From positions 1,716,001 to 1,780,000 of the forward strand of contig NZ_CP034118.1 of assembly GCF_003856495.1 (NCBI RefSeq): a stretch of 64,000 nucleotides of DNA, read 5' to 3'. Positions within the stretch are counted from its first letter, which is position 1, and the number at the start of each line of letters is the position of its first letter. This DNA is from Staphylospora marina. Its GTDB lineage: Bacteria; Bacillota; Bacilli; Thermoactinomycetales; Thermoactinomycetaceae. Below are positions 7,906 to 16,977 of this stretch, piece after piece. The translations under genes were made by a program, and so were the position numbers. Below the pieces are notes generated by a model, which saw nothing but the letters and a program-made list of their open reading frames with translations, did no database searches and had not been told where the DNA came from.

Positions 7906-8346
7906 ATGGAGATTTTCATCAAACAGGCCACGACTCCGCCCGAATTGGAACAGGCATGGGCCATCCGGCGTGAAGTGTTCGTCATCGAACAGCGCGTTCC
8001 GGAAGACTTGGAAATCGATCAGTGGGAATCGACGTGTACCCATTTTCTCGCTCTGACCGGCACCTCTCCGGTCGGAACCTGCAGACTGCGCATGCTGGAT
8101 CCGTCGACGGGAAAAGTGGAGCGGGTGGCCGTTTTGAAATCCGCACGATCCGCCGGAGTCGGGAAAAGGCTGATGGAAGCTTGCGAGCACCATGCCCGGG
8201 AATGCGGCGCATCTCTTCTGGTGCTGAATGCGCAGATGCAGGTGGTTCCCTTTTACGAAAAACTGGGGTATTCCCGAACGGGGGAACCGTTTGAGGAAGC
8301 GGGAATTCCTCATGTCAAAATGAGCAAGCGCTTGATCAATGCGTGA
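7906..8346 (+). CDS. yjcF: GNAT N-acetyltransferase YjcF
   Basis: 146 residues of GNAT fold: N-terminal REVFVIEQRVPEDLE segment, central beta-strand VERVAVLKSARSAGVGKRLM with the acetyl-CoA-binding (R/Q)xxGxG/A loop, and a C-terminal FYEKLGY. YjcF-type proteins belong to the ElaA-like acetyltransferases of unknown acceptor. Likely cotranscribed with yjcG. Confidence 0.88.
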   Translation: MEIFIKQATTPPELEQAWAIRREVFVIEQRVPEDLEIDQWESTCTHFLALTGTSPVGTCRLRMLDPSTGKVERVAVLKSARSAGVGKRLMEACEHHARECGASLLVLNAQMQVVPFYEKLGYSRTGEPFEEAGIPHVKMSKRLINA

Positions 8347-8389
8347 CCGGAAGGTGCAAGGCGGACCGGGGCATCGGCTCCACCGCCGT

Positions 8390-9238
8390 TCACCCCTCCC
8401 GGTTCTTTTCGGCCCGCTCTTTCAGCAGGAGCGCCCGTTCCCATTCCAGACGACAGGTCCCCAGCGGAGCATGGTACATGGAACCGTTGCGCTCTCCGTG
8501 AAAATCGGAACCGGCCGTGACGGCGAGATTCCATTGTTCCGCCAGCCGCAAGTATCGGGCTTTGTCCTCTTCCGTGTGGTCCGGATGGTTCACCTCGATG
8601 CCGTCCAACCCGTTTTCCACCAGCCAAGGAAGGATCTCATCCATCCCGTACAATCCCGGATGGGCGATGACTGCGGCCCCTTTGCTCCGGTGAATCAACC
8701 GGATCGCTTCCACCGGAGAAATTCGGTCCGGCGTCACGTATGCCAGTCCGTTTTTCCCCAGGTATTTGTCAAACGCTTCTTCCATGGAGCGAACGATTCC
8801 TTTTTCCATCAACACTTCCGCAATATGAGGCCGGCCGACGTTCAGGTCGGCTTTTCCTCTCTTTTTGGCTTCCACTTCTTCCAGTGTCAAATCGATGCCC
8901 AACTCATTCAGCTTGTCGATCATCATCAGGTTTCTGCGCCTTCGGACGTCTCTGAGCTCCTCCAGTTTCTCCAACAAGCCGGGATCCTTGTGATCGATGA
9001 ACAATCCGAGCATGTGAATTTCCCGGCCCTGCCACAACGTGGAGATCTCCACGCCGGGAATCACTTCCATGCCCCATCTCTTTCCGGCTTCCAGTGCTTC
9101 CTCCACACCGTCGACGGAATCGTGATCGGTCACGGCCACCGCATAAAGACCGGCATCCCGGGCGATCCGTACCACTTCCGTCGGTGAATGCAGCCCGTCC
9201 GATGCAGTGGTGTGTGCATGACAATCTGTCATTCTCAT
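8390..9238 (-). CDS. PHP-domain phosphoesterase (RNase AM/TrpH-like)
   Basis: 282 residues. Metal-binding PHP motifs appear in order: D-CHAHTTASDG at the N-terminus, VTDHDSV, GVEIST, a mid-protein GRPHIAE insert domain, IAHPGLYG, and AGSDFHGE near the C-terminus. The E. coli relative YciV/TrpH (RNase AM) hydrolyses nucleoside 3',5'-bisphosphates and trims RNA 5' ends. Start ATG 9238 has GGAGG 8 nt upstream; the 13 codons before it are unlikely to be used. Converges with yjcF, leaving 43 nt between the stops. Confidence 0.9.
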   Translation of the reverse strand: MRMTDCHAHTTASDGLHSPTEVVRIARDAGLYAVAVTDHDSVDGVEEALEAGKRWGMEVIPGVEISTLWQGREIHMLGLFIDHKDPGLLEKLEELRDVRRRRNLMMIDKLNELGIDLTLEEVEAKKRGKADLNVGRPHIAEVLMEKGIVRSMEEAFDKYLGKNGLAYVTPDRISPVEAIRLIHRSKGAAVIAHPGLYGMDEILPWLVENGLDGIEVNHPDHTEEDKARYLRLAEQWNLAVTAGSDFHGERNGSMYHAPLGTCRLEWERALLLKERAEKNREG

Positions 9239-9408
9239 GATGAACCTCCGACATGTGATTTCAAAAAAACACCCCAACAGTATTCTACCAATGATTCATG
9301 AATTTCGTATCATTTTTCATGGACCTCTTGTACAATGATCCCCGTCCTCCCATGCATCCGCTTTCCCGTGTTCCGCCTGGAGTCCGGGGCTGCCCGGTGA
9401 ATGTCAAA

Positions 9409-9438
9409 AGGCAGCCGTCCCACAGGGGCAGGCTGCCT
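9409..9438 (-). terminator. Terminator of the SEC-C gene (possibly bidirectional)
   Basis: AGGCAGCC...GGCTGCCT hairpin flanked by T-runs on both strands (TTTTG on minus, TTTTT on plus), immediately after the stop at 9441. Confidence 0.7.
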
Positions 9439-9440
9439 TT

Positions 9441-10871
9441 TTACGGATTTCCCAATACTTTCAACTGCTTGTCCGGCAACAGGACCGGGTACACGCCGTC
9501 CACCCGGCTGATCCGGCATCCTTCATCATCGAGTTCAAACCGCCCGCGAACCCAGAAACGTTGGTTCGTCCACGGAAAACCGGCCAGATGAGCCGGAACC
9601 CAGCGATCGTTCACCCGGAGAACCGGTCCGGTCGAAGACATCGCCAACATCACCATGACGGATTCTTCATCGTTTCTCTCCCCGGAAGGAGAAAGCCCGT
9701 GTTGACGGATCCAACGGCCTGCTTCCACCGCCGTCGGCAAAGCGTGAATCAGGGTCACGTACAGTTTCCGGAACCGCTCATAGACATCGCAAATCCCTTC
9801 CTGATCAAGCCAACGAAAGAGATGTTTCAGCGTGTTGAGAAAAATCCTGCTTCCTCTCGTGGTGGTTTTGGCATGATCGATGTACCATACGGCGAGGAAA
9901 TGGGTCAGTGTCTCCTCGTCCAGCATGTTCCAGTCGAACCGCTGTCCGAATCGCGCCGCAAGATACTTGTAAAGAAGTTCCAGAGAATGGTTGTAGAACT
10001 TTTGCGTTCCCTTTTGAAGCGGGATCACGTGATTCATGTGAAATTGCTCCAGTTGCTGCATGATTCTGACAGGGAGATCTTCTTCCTTGGGCTCCACGAC
10101 CGGCCAAAGCGGCATGGCTTTGACGGTCTCCGGGAGCTCGGACATGGACGGAACGGACGGTTTTTCGCTCCGGTCCCTCTCGGCCGCTCTCTGAATCGTC
10201 CAGCCGAGAATTCGAAATTCATTCTCCCATGGCGCGGTACGGGTTTCTTCCGAACGGCGGTCATATTCCTCGAGTTGCAAGAGTATCTCCCCTCTCATCT
10301 CATGCGAAAAAGCTGAATACGGTCCCAACGGTTCATAGCGGTTGCCAATCCGGACCAACCTGGCAAAAACAATGGTGTCAAGGGGGAGTTCCGGCCCTTG
10401 TATGACTTCAAATTCCTTGCCGTCATCCAGCCGACGCCAGATCACGCTTTCCCCGCGGTGCTCCGCGACTTCATGAATCCGGAATCGGGAACCGGCAAAG
10501 CTGCGGGCAATCCGTTCCCTGGCTGTCTGCTTCCGAACGGTGGACATCCACAACTCAATGGGGCGCTGCCGGTTGAGACACGGAGCGTCAAACAGAAGCC
10601 AATACTGGAAGAATGCGGACCATTCCGGTGTCACCGGCCGGTCAAGGGGGAGTTCCAACAACTGTTTGAATCGGCGCTCCCATTCACACTTGAGTTCATA
10701 GGAAAACCGTTCGGAAAACCAGCGGATCAATTCCCTGATCAGCTCGTTCTTCAACCGTCCATCCCGTTCTTCGCGGCTTTTTTCGGCGGCGGCGAGAGTG
10801 ACGACACGTTCGCAACATTTCTTGTACTTTTTGCCGCTCCCGCATGGACATGGTTCATTCCGGCCTGTCAT
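9441..10871 (-). CDS. SEC-C zinc-motif protein with a recombinase-like SAM region
   Basis: 476 residues. The N-terminus is a perfect SEC-C zinc motif (NEPCPCGSGKKYKKCC, residues 4-19), as found at the end of SecA and in many small proteins. The middle is unassigned. Roughly residues 270-385 read like the helical SAM-like core-binding domain of tyrosine recombinases (YNHSLELLYKYL, LTHFLAVWYI, LNTLKHLFRWLDQEGI), but no catalytic R...HxxR...Y domain follows; the C-terminal 80 residues look beta-rich. GAGGTG precedes ATG 10871. Function unknown; nucleic-acid binding is my inference. Confidence 0.7.
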   Translation of the reverse strand: MTGRNEPCPCGSGKKYKKCCERVVTLAAAEKSREERDGRLKNELIRELIRWFSERFSYELKCEWERRFKQLLELPLDRPVTPEWSAFFQYWLLFDAPCLNRQRPIELWMSTVRKQTARERIARSFAGSRFRIHEVAEHRGESVIWRRLDDGKEFEVIQGPELPLDTIVFARLVRIGNRYEPLGPYSAFSHEMRGEILLQLEEYDRRSEETRTAPWENEFRILGWTIQRAAERDRSEKPSVPSMSELPETVKAMPLWPVVEPKEEDLPVRIMQQLEQFHMNHVIPLQKGTQKFYNHSLELLYKYLAARFGQRFDWNMLDEETLTHFLAVWYIDHAKTTTRGSRIFLNTLKHLFRWLDQEGICDVYERFRKLYVTLIHALPTAVEAGRWIRQHGLSPSGERNDEESVMVMLAMSSTGPVLRVNDRWVPAHLAGFPWTNQRFWVRGRFELDDEGCRISRVDGVYPVLLPDKQLKVLGNP

Positions 10872-11004
10872 CTTCACACCTCGGCTCCGTTTTTCCTTGA
10901 AACAGTATATCTGAAACAAAAGATGAAAACAAAGGGAAATTTGCAGAATCATCCAATTTGTTTCTTCTTCCTTCCTGTCGTGTATATTTCCCGTTTTGCA
11001 AAAA

Positions 11005-11038
11005 AATTCCCTGCAATGTCAGAGCATTGCAGGGAATT
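11005..11038 (-). terminator. Strong terminator of the 3D-domain gene
   Basis: Perfect 14-bp stem (AATTCCCTGCAATG/CATTGCAGGGAATT), 6-nt loop, T-runs on both sides. It follows the stop at 11044. Confidence 0.85.
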
Positions 11039-11043
11039 TTTTC

Positions 11044-12021
11044 TCATTTGAGGATCTGAATGGTGACGGTGCGCCGTCCCCACTTCAAAGCCTCGGCACG
11101 CGTTTCGAAAAACAGGTCGATGATCAGCCCGTCCACCGCGCCACCCGTATCCTCGGCCACACCGTAACCGTAACCGGGTATGTACAACTTGGTACCGAGC
11201 GGGATCACGCTGGGATCCACGGCGACGGTTCCGCGTTTGGGCCAAGTGCCCATGTACGTCCGGTTTCCCGTGTGCGTGTACCCGGTGGCTTGCACCGTAA
11301 GCGTGCGAACGGCGGCAAGATTGACTTTTTCCTTTTGGGCCAGTTCCTTGTTGGTTCCGATTTTCACGATTTTATCGACAGGTTTGACAGTTTCGACCAA
11401 TCGTTCTTCGATGACAGGCTCCCCGTTTTCCTCCACCGGTTCTCCGTTTTTGAAGAGAGCGACCACCTGAAAAATCTTCTTTCCTTCCTTGCCTTCTTTT
11501 TCGACTTTCTTTTTGCCTTCAGCCAACTGGTCGTCTTTCTCTTCTTTCGTATTGAAAGGGATTTTTTCCACTTTCTTTTGAATCCGCTGTTCATAGCGGT
11601 CCACAACCACCGTCATCCCGTCGGTGATTTTGGCGTCCGGTGAACTGCTCAACTCATCCCACGCCGTCAGTTCCACTTTTTTCTCCTTCAGGAAATCGCG
11701 GACCGTGGGAGCGGTGGTTTGAAACGTTCCAAGCTCTTTTCCCGCCACGTGAAGTGAAACCTTGCAATTGCAGCGCAGTTCCACTTTCCCGCCGGAAAGA
11801 GGTTGATCCCAGGAAACGGGAGCCTTGTATTTCTTTTTCAATTCAGGGACGTTCATGCCTTGATCTTCCAAACCCTCCGCCAATGTGTCCCCGGGGTCGA
11901 GCTTGACGGTCCCGGCTTTGTCACTGAACGTGACCGTCACTTCCCCCGAGGAGCATCCGGCCATGAAGGAAAGGGCGAAGACAAGCGCGGAAGCCAGGCT
12001 GTTTCGAAGGATTCGATTCAT
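11044..12021 (-). CDS. Lipoprotein with DUF348, G5 and 3D domains (YabE/resuscitation-factor-like)
   Basis: 325 residues. Lipobox LSFMAGC at residues 17-23 makes it a lipoprotein. A ubiquitin-like DUF348 region follows (about 25-150), then a G5 domain (about 150-235, with a Lys/Glu-rich segment), then the C-terminal 3D domain with TGYTHTG, GTVAVDPSVIPLGTKLYIPGYGYGVAEDTGG and the final aspartate motif GLIIDLFF. YabE-type proteins are cell-wall lytic or remodelling factors. SD AGGAGG lies before ATG 12021. A strong terminator follows. VanW lies upstream on the same strand, so the two may share transcription. Confidence 0.9.
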   Translation of the reverse strand: MNRILRNSLASALVFALSFMAGCSSGEVTVTFSDKAGTVKLDPGDTLAEGLEDQGMNVPELKKKYKAPVSWDQPLSGGKVELRCNCKVSLHVAGKELGTFQTTAPTVRDFLKEKKVELTAWDELSSSPDAKITDGMTVVVDRYEQRIQKKVEKIPFNTKEEKDDQLAEGKKKVEKEGKEGKKIFQVVALFKNGEPVEENGEPVIEERLVETVKPVDKIVKIGTNKELAQKEKVNLAAVRTLTVQATGYTHTGNRTYMGTWPKRGTVAVDPSVIPLGTKLYIPGYGYGVAEDTGGAVDGLIIDLFFETRAEALKWGRRTVTIQILK

Positions 12022-12152
12022 GCGTAACCTCCTTCAGAAAATAGCCCTTACAATGGTTCCCATTATAGCAGAACATCCGCGTCGAATCCATGAATCTTCC
12101 CTGTTTGTCATAGAATCATCTTTTTTGATGGTGCATAACGGTCATGCATGAG

Positions 12153-13214
12153 TCACGATTCCTGCCGACGGTTTCCGATATTTGCTTTTTTCAAGGGTTT
12201 GTCTTTTGTATGTTTCACCGGTTTTTTGGAAGGTTTTTTGTCGGGAACCGCTTCTTCCTCATCCGCCGCATACTTGCCCGGAGCCTGCGGAACGTGCCGG
12301 GGCATGTGTTTCGTCGACCTTGGGGCGTACACGGAGATGCTCAGACGACCGCCGTTTGCGGATGCCACGATCAGCACGGGCTCATCCAGTTGATTTTGAA
12401 AGCGGAAATCAGGTCCTCCCCATGAAACCGTCGCATCTCTTCCGGACGGAACATATCCCACTTTCCGACTGTGACTGACCCGCTGAACGATTTTCAATCC
12501 CGCTTTGTCGACGCAATTGTACAGCGTGGATGAAGTCTGGCAGATTCCTCCCCCCACTCCTTCGCTGTATTCCCCTTTGACAATGATCCGCGCCGGGCGG
12601 TATCCCCTTGCAGGGGTCCGTACACCGACTGTCTGATTGAAAGAAAAGATCTCTCCCGGCATTACCACCTTATGATCAATGGACGCCACCGATAACCGGA
12701 TGTTGTGCGCCCGGTTGACATTGCGGGGGTTGTACCACGTGGTGTACGTGGCCAGTCTCTTTTCTTTCAGCCGGATCAGCCGGTCCAACGTCAAGGCGGG
12801 CTCGATTCTTTTCACCGGCAGATGAACGGGCCTGCCCATCACATCATGAATCCGGTCCGGCCACAGCTCCAGCTCGTCACGATCCACCATCACACCGTCC
12901 TGATGAGGAACGGGCTTCCGGTTGACAAAACGGGCGGATACCGGCGGACGGTTCACCACGCTTTCCACGGTGAGTGAAATCCAGTCCATCCACTGGTCCC
13001 GATCCAGGGTGGTCGGATCAATTCCGTCAAATCCGATCTCTTTCAAAGGAAGGGCCCACTGCCGGTTCTCATGTTCCATGATCAAGACCGGCGGCCGCCC
13101 TTCTTCCACGTGGTACCCCGAAGCCCTGACCGGGGCTTCAACCGTCGCGGCAATCGTCAGCGCGAGCACGATGACGACGGCAAAAAAGCTTCGGATGACG
13201 GATGCAAGCATCAT
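12153..13214 (-). CDS. VanW-family secreted protein
   Basis: 353 residues. N-terminal signal segment (about 5-30), then a region resembling the peptidoglycan-binding-4-like part, then the VanW domain (about 170-290) with LSVASIDHKVVMPGEIFSFN, GGGICQTSSTLYN and SVSWGG-type motifs. The tail is very Lys/Pro rich (KKPSKKPVKH), perhaps wall- or membrane-associated. VanW proteins accompany vancomycin resistance loci, but their biochemical role is unknown; B. subtilis YoaR is similar. AAGGAGG precedes two tandem ATGs. Confidence 0.9.
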   Translation of the reverse strand: MMLASVIRSFFAVVIVLALTIAATVEAPVRASGYHVEEGRPPVLIMEHENRQWALPLKEIGFDGIDPTTLDRDQWMDWISLTVESVVNRPPVSARFVNRKPVPHQDGVMVDRDELELWPDRIHDVMGRPVHLPVKRIEPALTLDRLIRLKEKRLATYTTWYNPRNVNRAHNIRLSVASIDHKVVMPGEIFSFNQTVGVRTPARGYRPARIIVKGEYSEGVGGGICQTSSTLYNCVDKAGLKIVQRVSHSRKVGYVPSGRDATVSWGGPDFRFQNQLDEPVLIVASANGGRLSISVYAPRSTKHMPRHVPQAPGKYAADEEEAVPDKKPSKKPVKHTKDKPLKKANIGNRRQES

Positions 13215-13289
13215 GACTCCTCCTTCCCCCGTTTATTCTGTTTCAATTCAAGTGCTTCTATCAGAAGGCGGCATGTTTCGGATCCAAAA

Positions 13290-13316
13290 AAAGCGGCGCC
13301 TGTCCGGCACCGCTTT
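13290..13316 (-). terminator. Terminator of the C26 amidotransferase gene
   Basis: AAAGCGG-GCC/GGC-CCGCTTT hairpin with seven T on the minus strand; lies 9 nt beyond the stop at 13325. Confidence 0.7.
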
Positions 13317-13324
13317 TTCCAATC

Positions 13325-14068
13325 TCAGGACTTTTCCTTGCCTGTTTGTTCCTCGTTTCGCCATTTTCTTTTTCCGCAAGCCTTGACGAATTCCTCAAAC
13401 AGCTTTTCCGCTTCTTCCGATGAGCTTGTCATGCACTCCGGATGCCACTGGACCCCCAGCACAAACGATCCGGAAACGCTTTCGATCGCTTCCACCACTT
13501 CGTCCGACGACTTGGCGGAAATTTTCATTCCGGGCGCAACCATGCGGACGGCCTGATGGTGAAAACTGTTGACTTTGATCGATGTTTTTCCCAATATCGA
13601 ATGAAGCAGTGAACCTTCATGGATCTGCACACTGTGGGAAGCATGGGAGCGGGGTGCCCGCTGGCTGTGCTGAATCACGCAAGCCCGTTGCGCCTGCAAA
13701 TCCTGATACATGTCGCCACCCAGTGCGACATTCAGGATTTGACACCCCCGACAGATGCCGAAAACCGGTTTGTTCATGTCCACGAAGCGTCTGACCAGCG
13801 CGATTTCCATTTCGTCCCGTTCCGGCACGATTTCACCCAATCCCGGATGCGGTTCTTCTTCAAACAGAGTGGGGTCGATGTCACCGCCCCCCGACAAAAT
13901 CAATCCATCCAACTGCTCACTGAACCTTTTGATCACTTCGTCGTCCGTGCAAAGCGGGATCATCACCGGCAATCCTCCGGCTTTGAGCACCGAATCGCTG
14001 TAATCCCTGGACAAGGTCAGCTTCCGCTCGTCTTCCAGCGATACGGTAATCCCGATCAACGGTACCAA
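13325..14068 (-). CDS. Gamma-glutamyl-gamma-aminobutyrate hydrolase-family (class I glutamine amidotransferase, C26)
   Basis: 247 residues from a TTG start. Motifs: VPLIGIT at the N-terminus, LDGLILSGGGDIDP, the nucleophile elbow GICRGCQ(I), and the His-Glu pair in VQWHPE. PuuD-type enzymes hydrolyse gamma-Glu-GABA in putrescine breakdown; related enzymes cleave other gamma-glutamyl bonds. TTG 14068 has GGGGTG 6 nt upstream and matches the family's usual N-terminus; the frame stays open to 14173, where an ATG would add 35 residues without homology. Start is therefore moderately certain, the family is firm. Confidence 0.85.
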   Translation of the reverse strand: MVPLIGITVSLEDERKLTLSRDYSDSVLKAGGLPVMIPLCTDDEVIKRFSEQLDGLILSGGGDIDPTLFEEEPHPGLGEIVPERDEMEIALVRRFVDMNKPVFGICRGCQILNVALGGDMYQDLQAQRACVIQHSQRAPRSHASHSVQIHEGSLLHSILGKTSIKVNSFHHQAVRMVAPGMKISAKSSDEVVEAIESVSGSFVLGVQWHPECMTSSSEEAEKLFEEFVKACGKRKWRNEEQTGKEKS

Positions 14069-14191
14069 AACAATCACCCCGGTTTTTCCCTGATTGGAAA
14101 CAGTCGGCAGGGACACGGTGACCCTGAGCTGTTTGCCCTTTCTCATCATATGGGCTTCCGGGGGCACATGCAATTCTGAAATTCAAACAAA

Positions 14192-14217
14192 AACTCCAGA
14201 CTTCACAGCCCGGAGTT
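14192..14217 (-). terminator. Terminator of the DUF378 gene
   Basis: AACTCC...GGAGTT hairpin followed by TTTTGTTTG on the minus strand, just after the stop at 14233. Confidence 0.65.
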
Positions 14218-14232
14218 GTCATCCAGCCGCAT

Positions 14233-14448
14233 TCACCGTTCGTCGGCGGTTACGCGATCGTCAAAGAAGAAACGGATCGAGTAAATGCCGGCCAGACCGA
14301 CCAGCGCATAAATAAGCCGACTGAATGCGGAAGATTCCCTGATCGTGTCTCCGCCGAACACAGCCGCCACCAGATCCCATTGGAAAATACCGACCAGGAG
14401 CCAGTTCAGCGCTCCGATGATCACAAGCGCCAGTGCCAATCTTCTCAT
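14233..14448 (-). CDS. DUF378 small membrane protein (YuzA-like)
   Basis: 71 residues with two hydrophobic segments (about 5-25 and 42-60) joined by the FGGD-TI loop: ALNWLLVG, VAAVFGGDT, RLIYALVGLAGIYS. This is the classic DUF378 pattern; function unknown. SD AAGGAGG before ATG 14448, single-gene transcript with its own terminator. Confidence 0.88.
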   Translation of the reverse strand: MRRLALALVIIGALNWLLVGIFQWDLVAAVFGGDTIRESSAFSRLIYALVGLAGIYSIRFFFDDRVTADER

Positions 14449-14570
14449 GCGTATCCCTCCTTCTCATCGGGTGAGTCAGCTATATTATGCGGACGGGAAA
14501 CGGGACTTATGCATCCCGGAAAAAACTCGCCGGAGGCACGCCGACAACCCACGGCCGGATGCCGAAAAAA

Positions 14571-14602
14571 AGATTCAGGCTCCCCGGGGGGAACCTGAAT
14601 CT
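14571..14602 (-). terminator. Terminator of ispG
   Basis: AGATTCAGG/CCTGAATCT stem, GC-rich inner loop, seven T on the minus strand. Confidence 0.75.
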
Positions 14603-14622
14603 CTTTCACGTGACATGATCCG

Positions 14623-15735
14623 TCAGATATGAACTTCTTCCTTCCCTTTGCTCTCTTCCGCCTGTTTCCGAACATATTCTTCGGCCAGTTTGTCGATCTC
14701 CTTTTTCAATTCGGTGACCAACTCTTTCTCGGGGATTTTCCGAATGATCTTGCCCTTTCGGAACAACAGACCTTCGCCCCGCGCCCCGGCGATTCCGATG
14801 TCCGCTTCCTTCGCTTCTCCCGGTCCGTTCACGGCGCAACCCAACACGGAAACTTTGATGGGGGCCCGGACCTTCGCCAGGTACTCCTCCACTTCATTCG
14901 CGATGGAGATGAGGTCGATTTCGATTCGGCCACAAGTCGGACAGGAGACCAACGTTGCCGCATTGGCGGCCAGTCCGAACGTTTTGAGCAGTTCTCGCGC
15001 CACCTTGACCTCTTCCACCGGATCGGCGCTGAGACTGATGCGAACGGTGCTTCCGATTCCGTGGGAGAGCAGAGCACCGATTCCCGCCGCACTCTTGATG
15101 GTTCCCGAAAACAACGTTCCCGCTTCGGTGATGCCGAGGTGCAACGGATACCGGAAGGTTTCGGCCGCCTTTTTGTAAGCGGCGATGGCCAGATTGACTT
15201 CCGACGCTTTCAGGGAGACCACGATGTCATGAAAATCAAGGTCTTCCAGGATGCCGATGTGGTACAGGGCACTTTCCACCATGCCTTCCGCCGTCGGATA
15301 ACCGTACTTTTCCAAAATTCTCTTCTCCAGGGATCCGGCGTTCACCCCGATGCGAATCGGAATGTTCCTTTCCTTGGCGGCTTTGACCACCGCCTCCACT
15401 TTTTCTCTCTTCCCGATGTTTCCCGGATTGATCCGGATTTTGTCGATTCCGTTTTCGATGGCTTTGAGGGCCAGCTTGTAGTCAAAATGAATGTCCGCAA
15501 CGAGCGGAACGGATATTTCTTTCTTGATCTCCTTGATGGCTTCGGCCGCGCGCATGTCGGGGCAGGCGACGCGGACAATCTGGCATCCGGCTTCTTCCAA
15601 GCGCCGGATCTGTTCCACCGTGGCTTTGACATCATGCGTTTTGGTGGTCGTCATGCTTTGAATGACCACCTGATCGTTCCCGCCGATCTGGATGTTCCCC
15701 ACTTTGACCGGACGCGTTTCGGTACGATGGTACAT
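14623..15735 (-). CDS. ispG: 4-hydroxy-3-methylbut-2-en-1-yl diphosphate synthase IspG (GcpE)
   Basis: 370 residues, the usual length for the bacterial two-domain form. It converts MEcPP to HMBPP, the penultimate step of the MEP isoprenoid pathway, using a [4Fe-4S] cluster. N-terminal barrel motifs [28 protein letters not shown]-terminal cluster cysteines in SCPTCGR and [12 protein letters not shown] 15735 fits the family N-terminus; the AGGAG is about 10 nt upstream. The C-terminal 30 residues are highly charged. Monocistronic, between the comG operon and DUF378. Confidence 0.96.
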   Translation of the reverse strand: MYHRTETRPVKVGNIQIGGNDQVVIQSMTTTKTHDVKATVEQIRRLEEAGCQIVRVACPDMRAAEAIKEIKKEISVPLVADIHFDYKLALKAIENGIDKIRINPGNIGKREKVEAVVKAAKERNIPIRIGVNAGSLEKRILEKYGYPTAEGMVESALYHIGILEDLDFHDIVVSLKASEVNLAIAAYKKAAETFRYPLHLGITEAGTLFSGTIKSAAGIGALLSHGIGSTVRISLSADPVEEVKVARELLKTFGLAANAATLVSCPTCGRIEIDLISIANEVEEYLAKVRAPIKVSVLGCAVNGPGEAKEADIGIAGARGEGLLFRKGKIIRKIPEKELVTELKKEIDKLAEEYVRKQAEESKGKEEVHI

Positions 15736-15918
15736 AGAGGAGTCTCTCCTTCTCCGGTGGTTGAAAAAATATTGAAAATCAGGACGAATCGATGAGCTCA
15801 CGGGTAAAGTATATCACACTCCGAAAAAAATGGGAGTGCACCCGGTCTTTGGCCAAACATCTTCAACATTCGGTTTCCCTTTGGCCAGGCGACAAGGACG
15901 GGGAGGAAAACAAAAAAC

Positions 15919-15978
15919 AAGTGCCGGTTCCCGCCCGGATCCCGCGAGGGAAATGAGCGTGAATCAATACCGGCACTT
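15919..15978 (-). terminator. Probable terminator of the comG-aroK-yqzE operon
   Basis: AAGTGCCGGT (15919-15928) pairs with ACCGGCACTT (15969-15978) across a 40-nt loop; on the minus strand it is followed by GTTTTTTGTTTTCC. Confidence 0.55.
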
Positions 15979-16026
15979 TCAGGACAACATCCGCCGATGC
16001 CACCGGGCCGCGGCGGCTTGCACCCG

Positions 16027-16179
16027 TCAGGACGATGACGTTTTGGACCAAGCGATCAATGCGACATCTTTGCCGAGCAATCCGGAAAGTTCTTTTTCCG
16101 CGTTTCGGAGGCGCTGAAGCACATCCTCCCGATGGTCCAAACGGACCAATTGGAAAGACCGATCCGCATCCTGTTTCAT
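16027..16179 (-). CDS. 50-codon gene downstream of yqzE, unknown function
   Basis: 50 residues, soluble and charged (MKQDADRSFQLVRLDHRED...). ATG 16179 shares its A with the yqzE stop (TGATG) and has AAGGAGG 8 nt upstream, strong signs of a translated, coupled gene. No family recognised. It closes the comG-aroK-yqzE operon before a probable terminator. Confidence 0.6.
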   Translation of the reverse strand: MKQDADRSFQLVRLDHREDVLQRLRNAEKELSGLLGKDVALIAWSKTSSS

Positions 16180-16370
16180 CAGGCCTTCCTCCTTGATTTG
16201 GGGCGTCGGCTGTCCACATACATTTTCAAGGAAAACGGGATCATGCCGAACCAGCGTACACTCCACGGAAGCCTCGACGCCATTTTGGCTTCCTTTCTCT
16301 CATGGCGGGGGGTCTCCATGTACCAGACAAGCCGTTTGAGGAGATAGGCCACCCAATCTTGGAATGACAT
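16179..16370 (-). CDS. yqzE: YqzE-family small protein
   Basis: 63 residues, basic. Matches the YqzE pattern (FQDWVAYLLKRLVWYMETPRHERKE, ...WFGMIPFSLKMYV). In B. subtilis yqzE sits directly behind the comG operon, as here behind aroK; its role is unknown. ATG 16370 is preferred because AGGTGG lies 5 nt upstream; a GTG at 16379 would add three residues. One weak hydrophobic segment (RWFGMIPFSLKMYV). Confidence 0.8.
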   Translation of the reverse strand: MSFQDWVAYLLKRLVWYMETPRHERKEAKMASRLPWSVRWFGMIPFSLKMYVDSRRPKSRRKA

Positions 16371-16395
16371 GTGTCCCACCTCTCTCTGAGCAGTT

Positions 16396-16938
16396 TCACC
16401 GATTCGGCTTCTCTTTAAACATCCGTCTCCACTTGTTCAAGATGAACCGGACGGTTTGTTCCGCCGAGAGTTCGTCGGTATCCACCGTCCAATCCGCGAA
16501 ATCATAGATCCCTGCCCGTTCCCGGCAGAGCGTGCGCACCCGTTCCTCCGTGTTCCCGGTCAACAAAGGCCGGATTTCCCGTGATCCGGCCAGCCGACGG
16601 ATCAGTGTCTCCGGCGCGGCTCGCAGAAACACCACCCATCCTGCCCGGCTCATCCGTTCCCGGTTTTCCGGCCGAAGGACCGAACCTCCGCCGGTCGCAA
16701 TGACATGCGACCGTTTTTGCGACAGCCACCTCTTCAAGACGCGGACTTCCGCGTCACGAAACGCTTCTTCTCCCTTTTTGCGAAACAGAAGATCCACCGT
16801 CATTCCTTCGCTCTTTTCAATCTCCGCATCCAGATCGACGAACGGCATGTCCGATTCAGCGGCCAGCATTCTGCCGACCGTGCTTTTTCCGGATCCCATC
16901 ATTCCGATCAGGATGAGGTGCCGTTTTTCCGATGGCAT
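16396..16938 (-). CDS. aroK: Shikimate kinase
   Basis: 180 residues. It phosphorylates shikimate at the 3-hydroxyl with ATP, the fifth step of chorismate synthesis. Walker A GMMGSGKST at residues 12-20, VDLDAEIE shikimate site, FRDAEVRVLK, ATGGGSVLR (the GGG shikimate-binding loop) and the lid arginines in REIRPLL. ATG 16938 chosen (GGTGA about 8 nt upstream); a GTG at 16953 adds five residues. Position behind comGG and before yqzE mirrors B. subtilis. Confidence 0.95.
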   Translation of the reverse strand: MPSEKRHLILIGMMGSGKSTVGRMLAAESDMPFVDLDAEIEKSEGMTVDLLFRKKGEEAFRDAEVRVLKRWLSQKRSHVIATGGGSVLRPENRERMSRAGWVVFLRAAPETLIRRLAGSREIRPLLTGNTEERVRTLCRERAGIYDFADWTVDTDELSAEQTVRFILNKWRRMFKEKPNR

Positions 16939-16977
16939 GAAACATTCACCCACATCATGGAATGGAATGATTCCATC

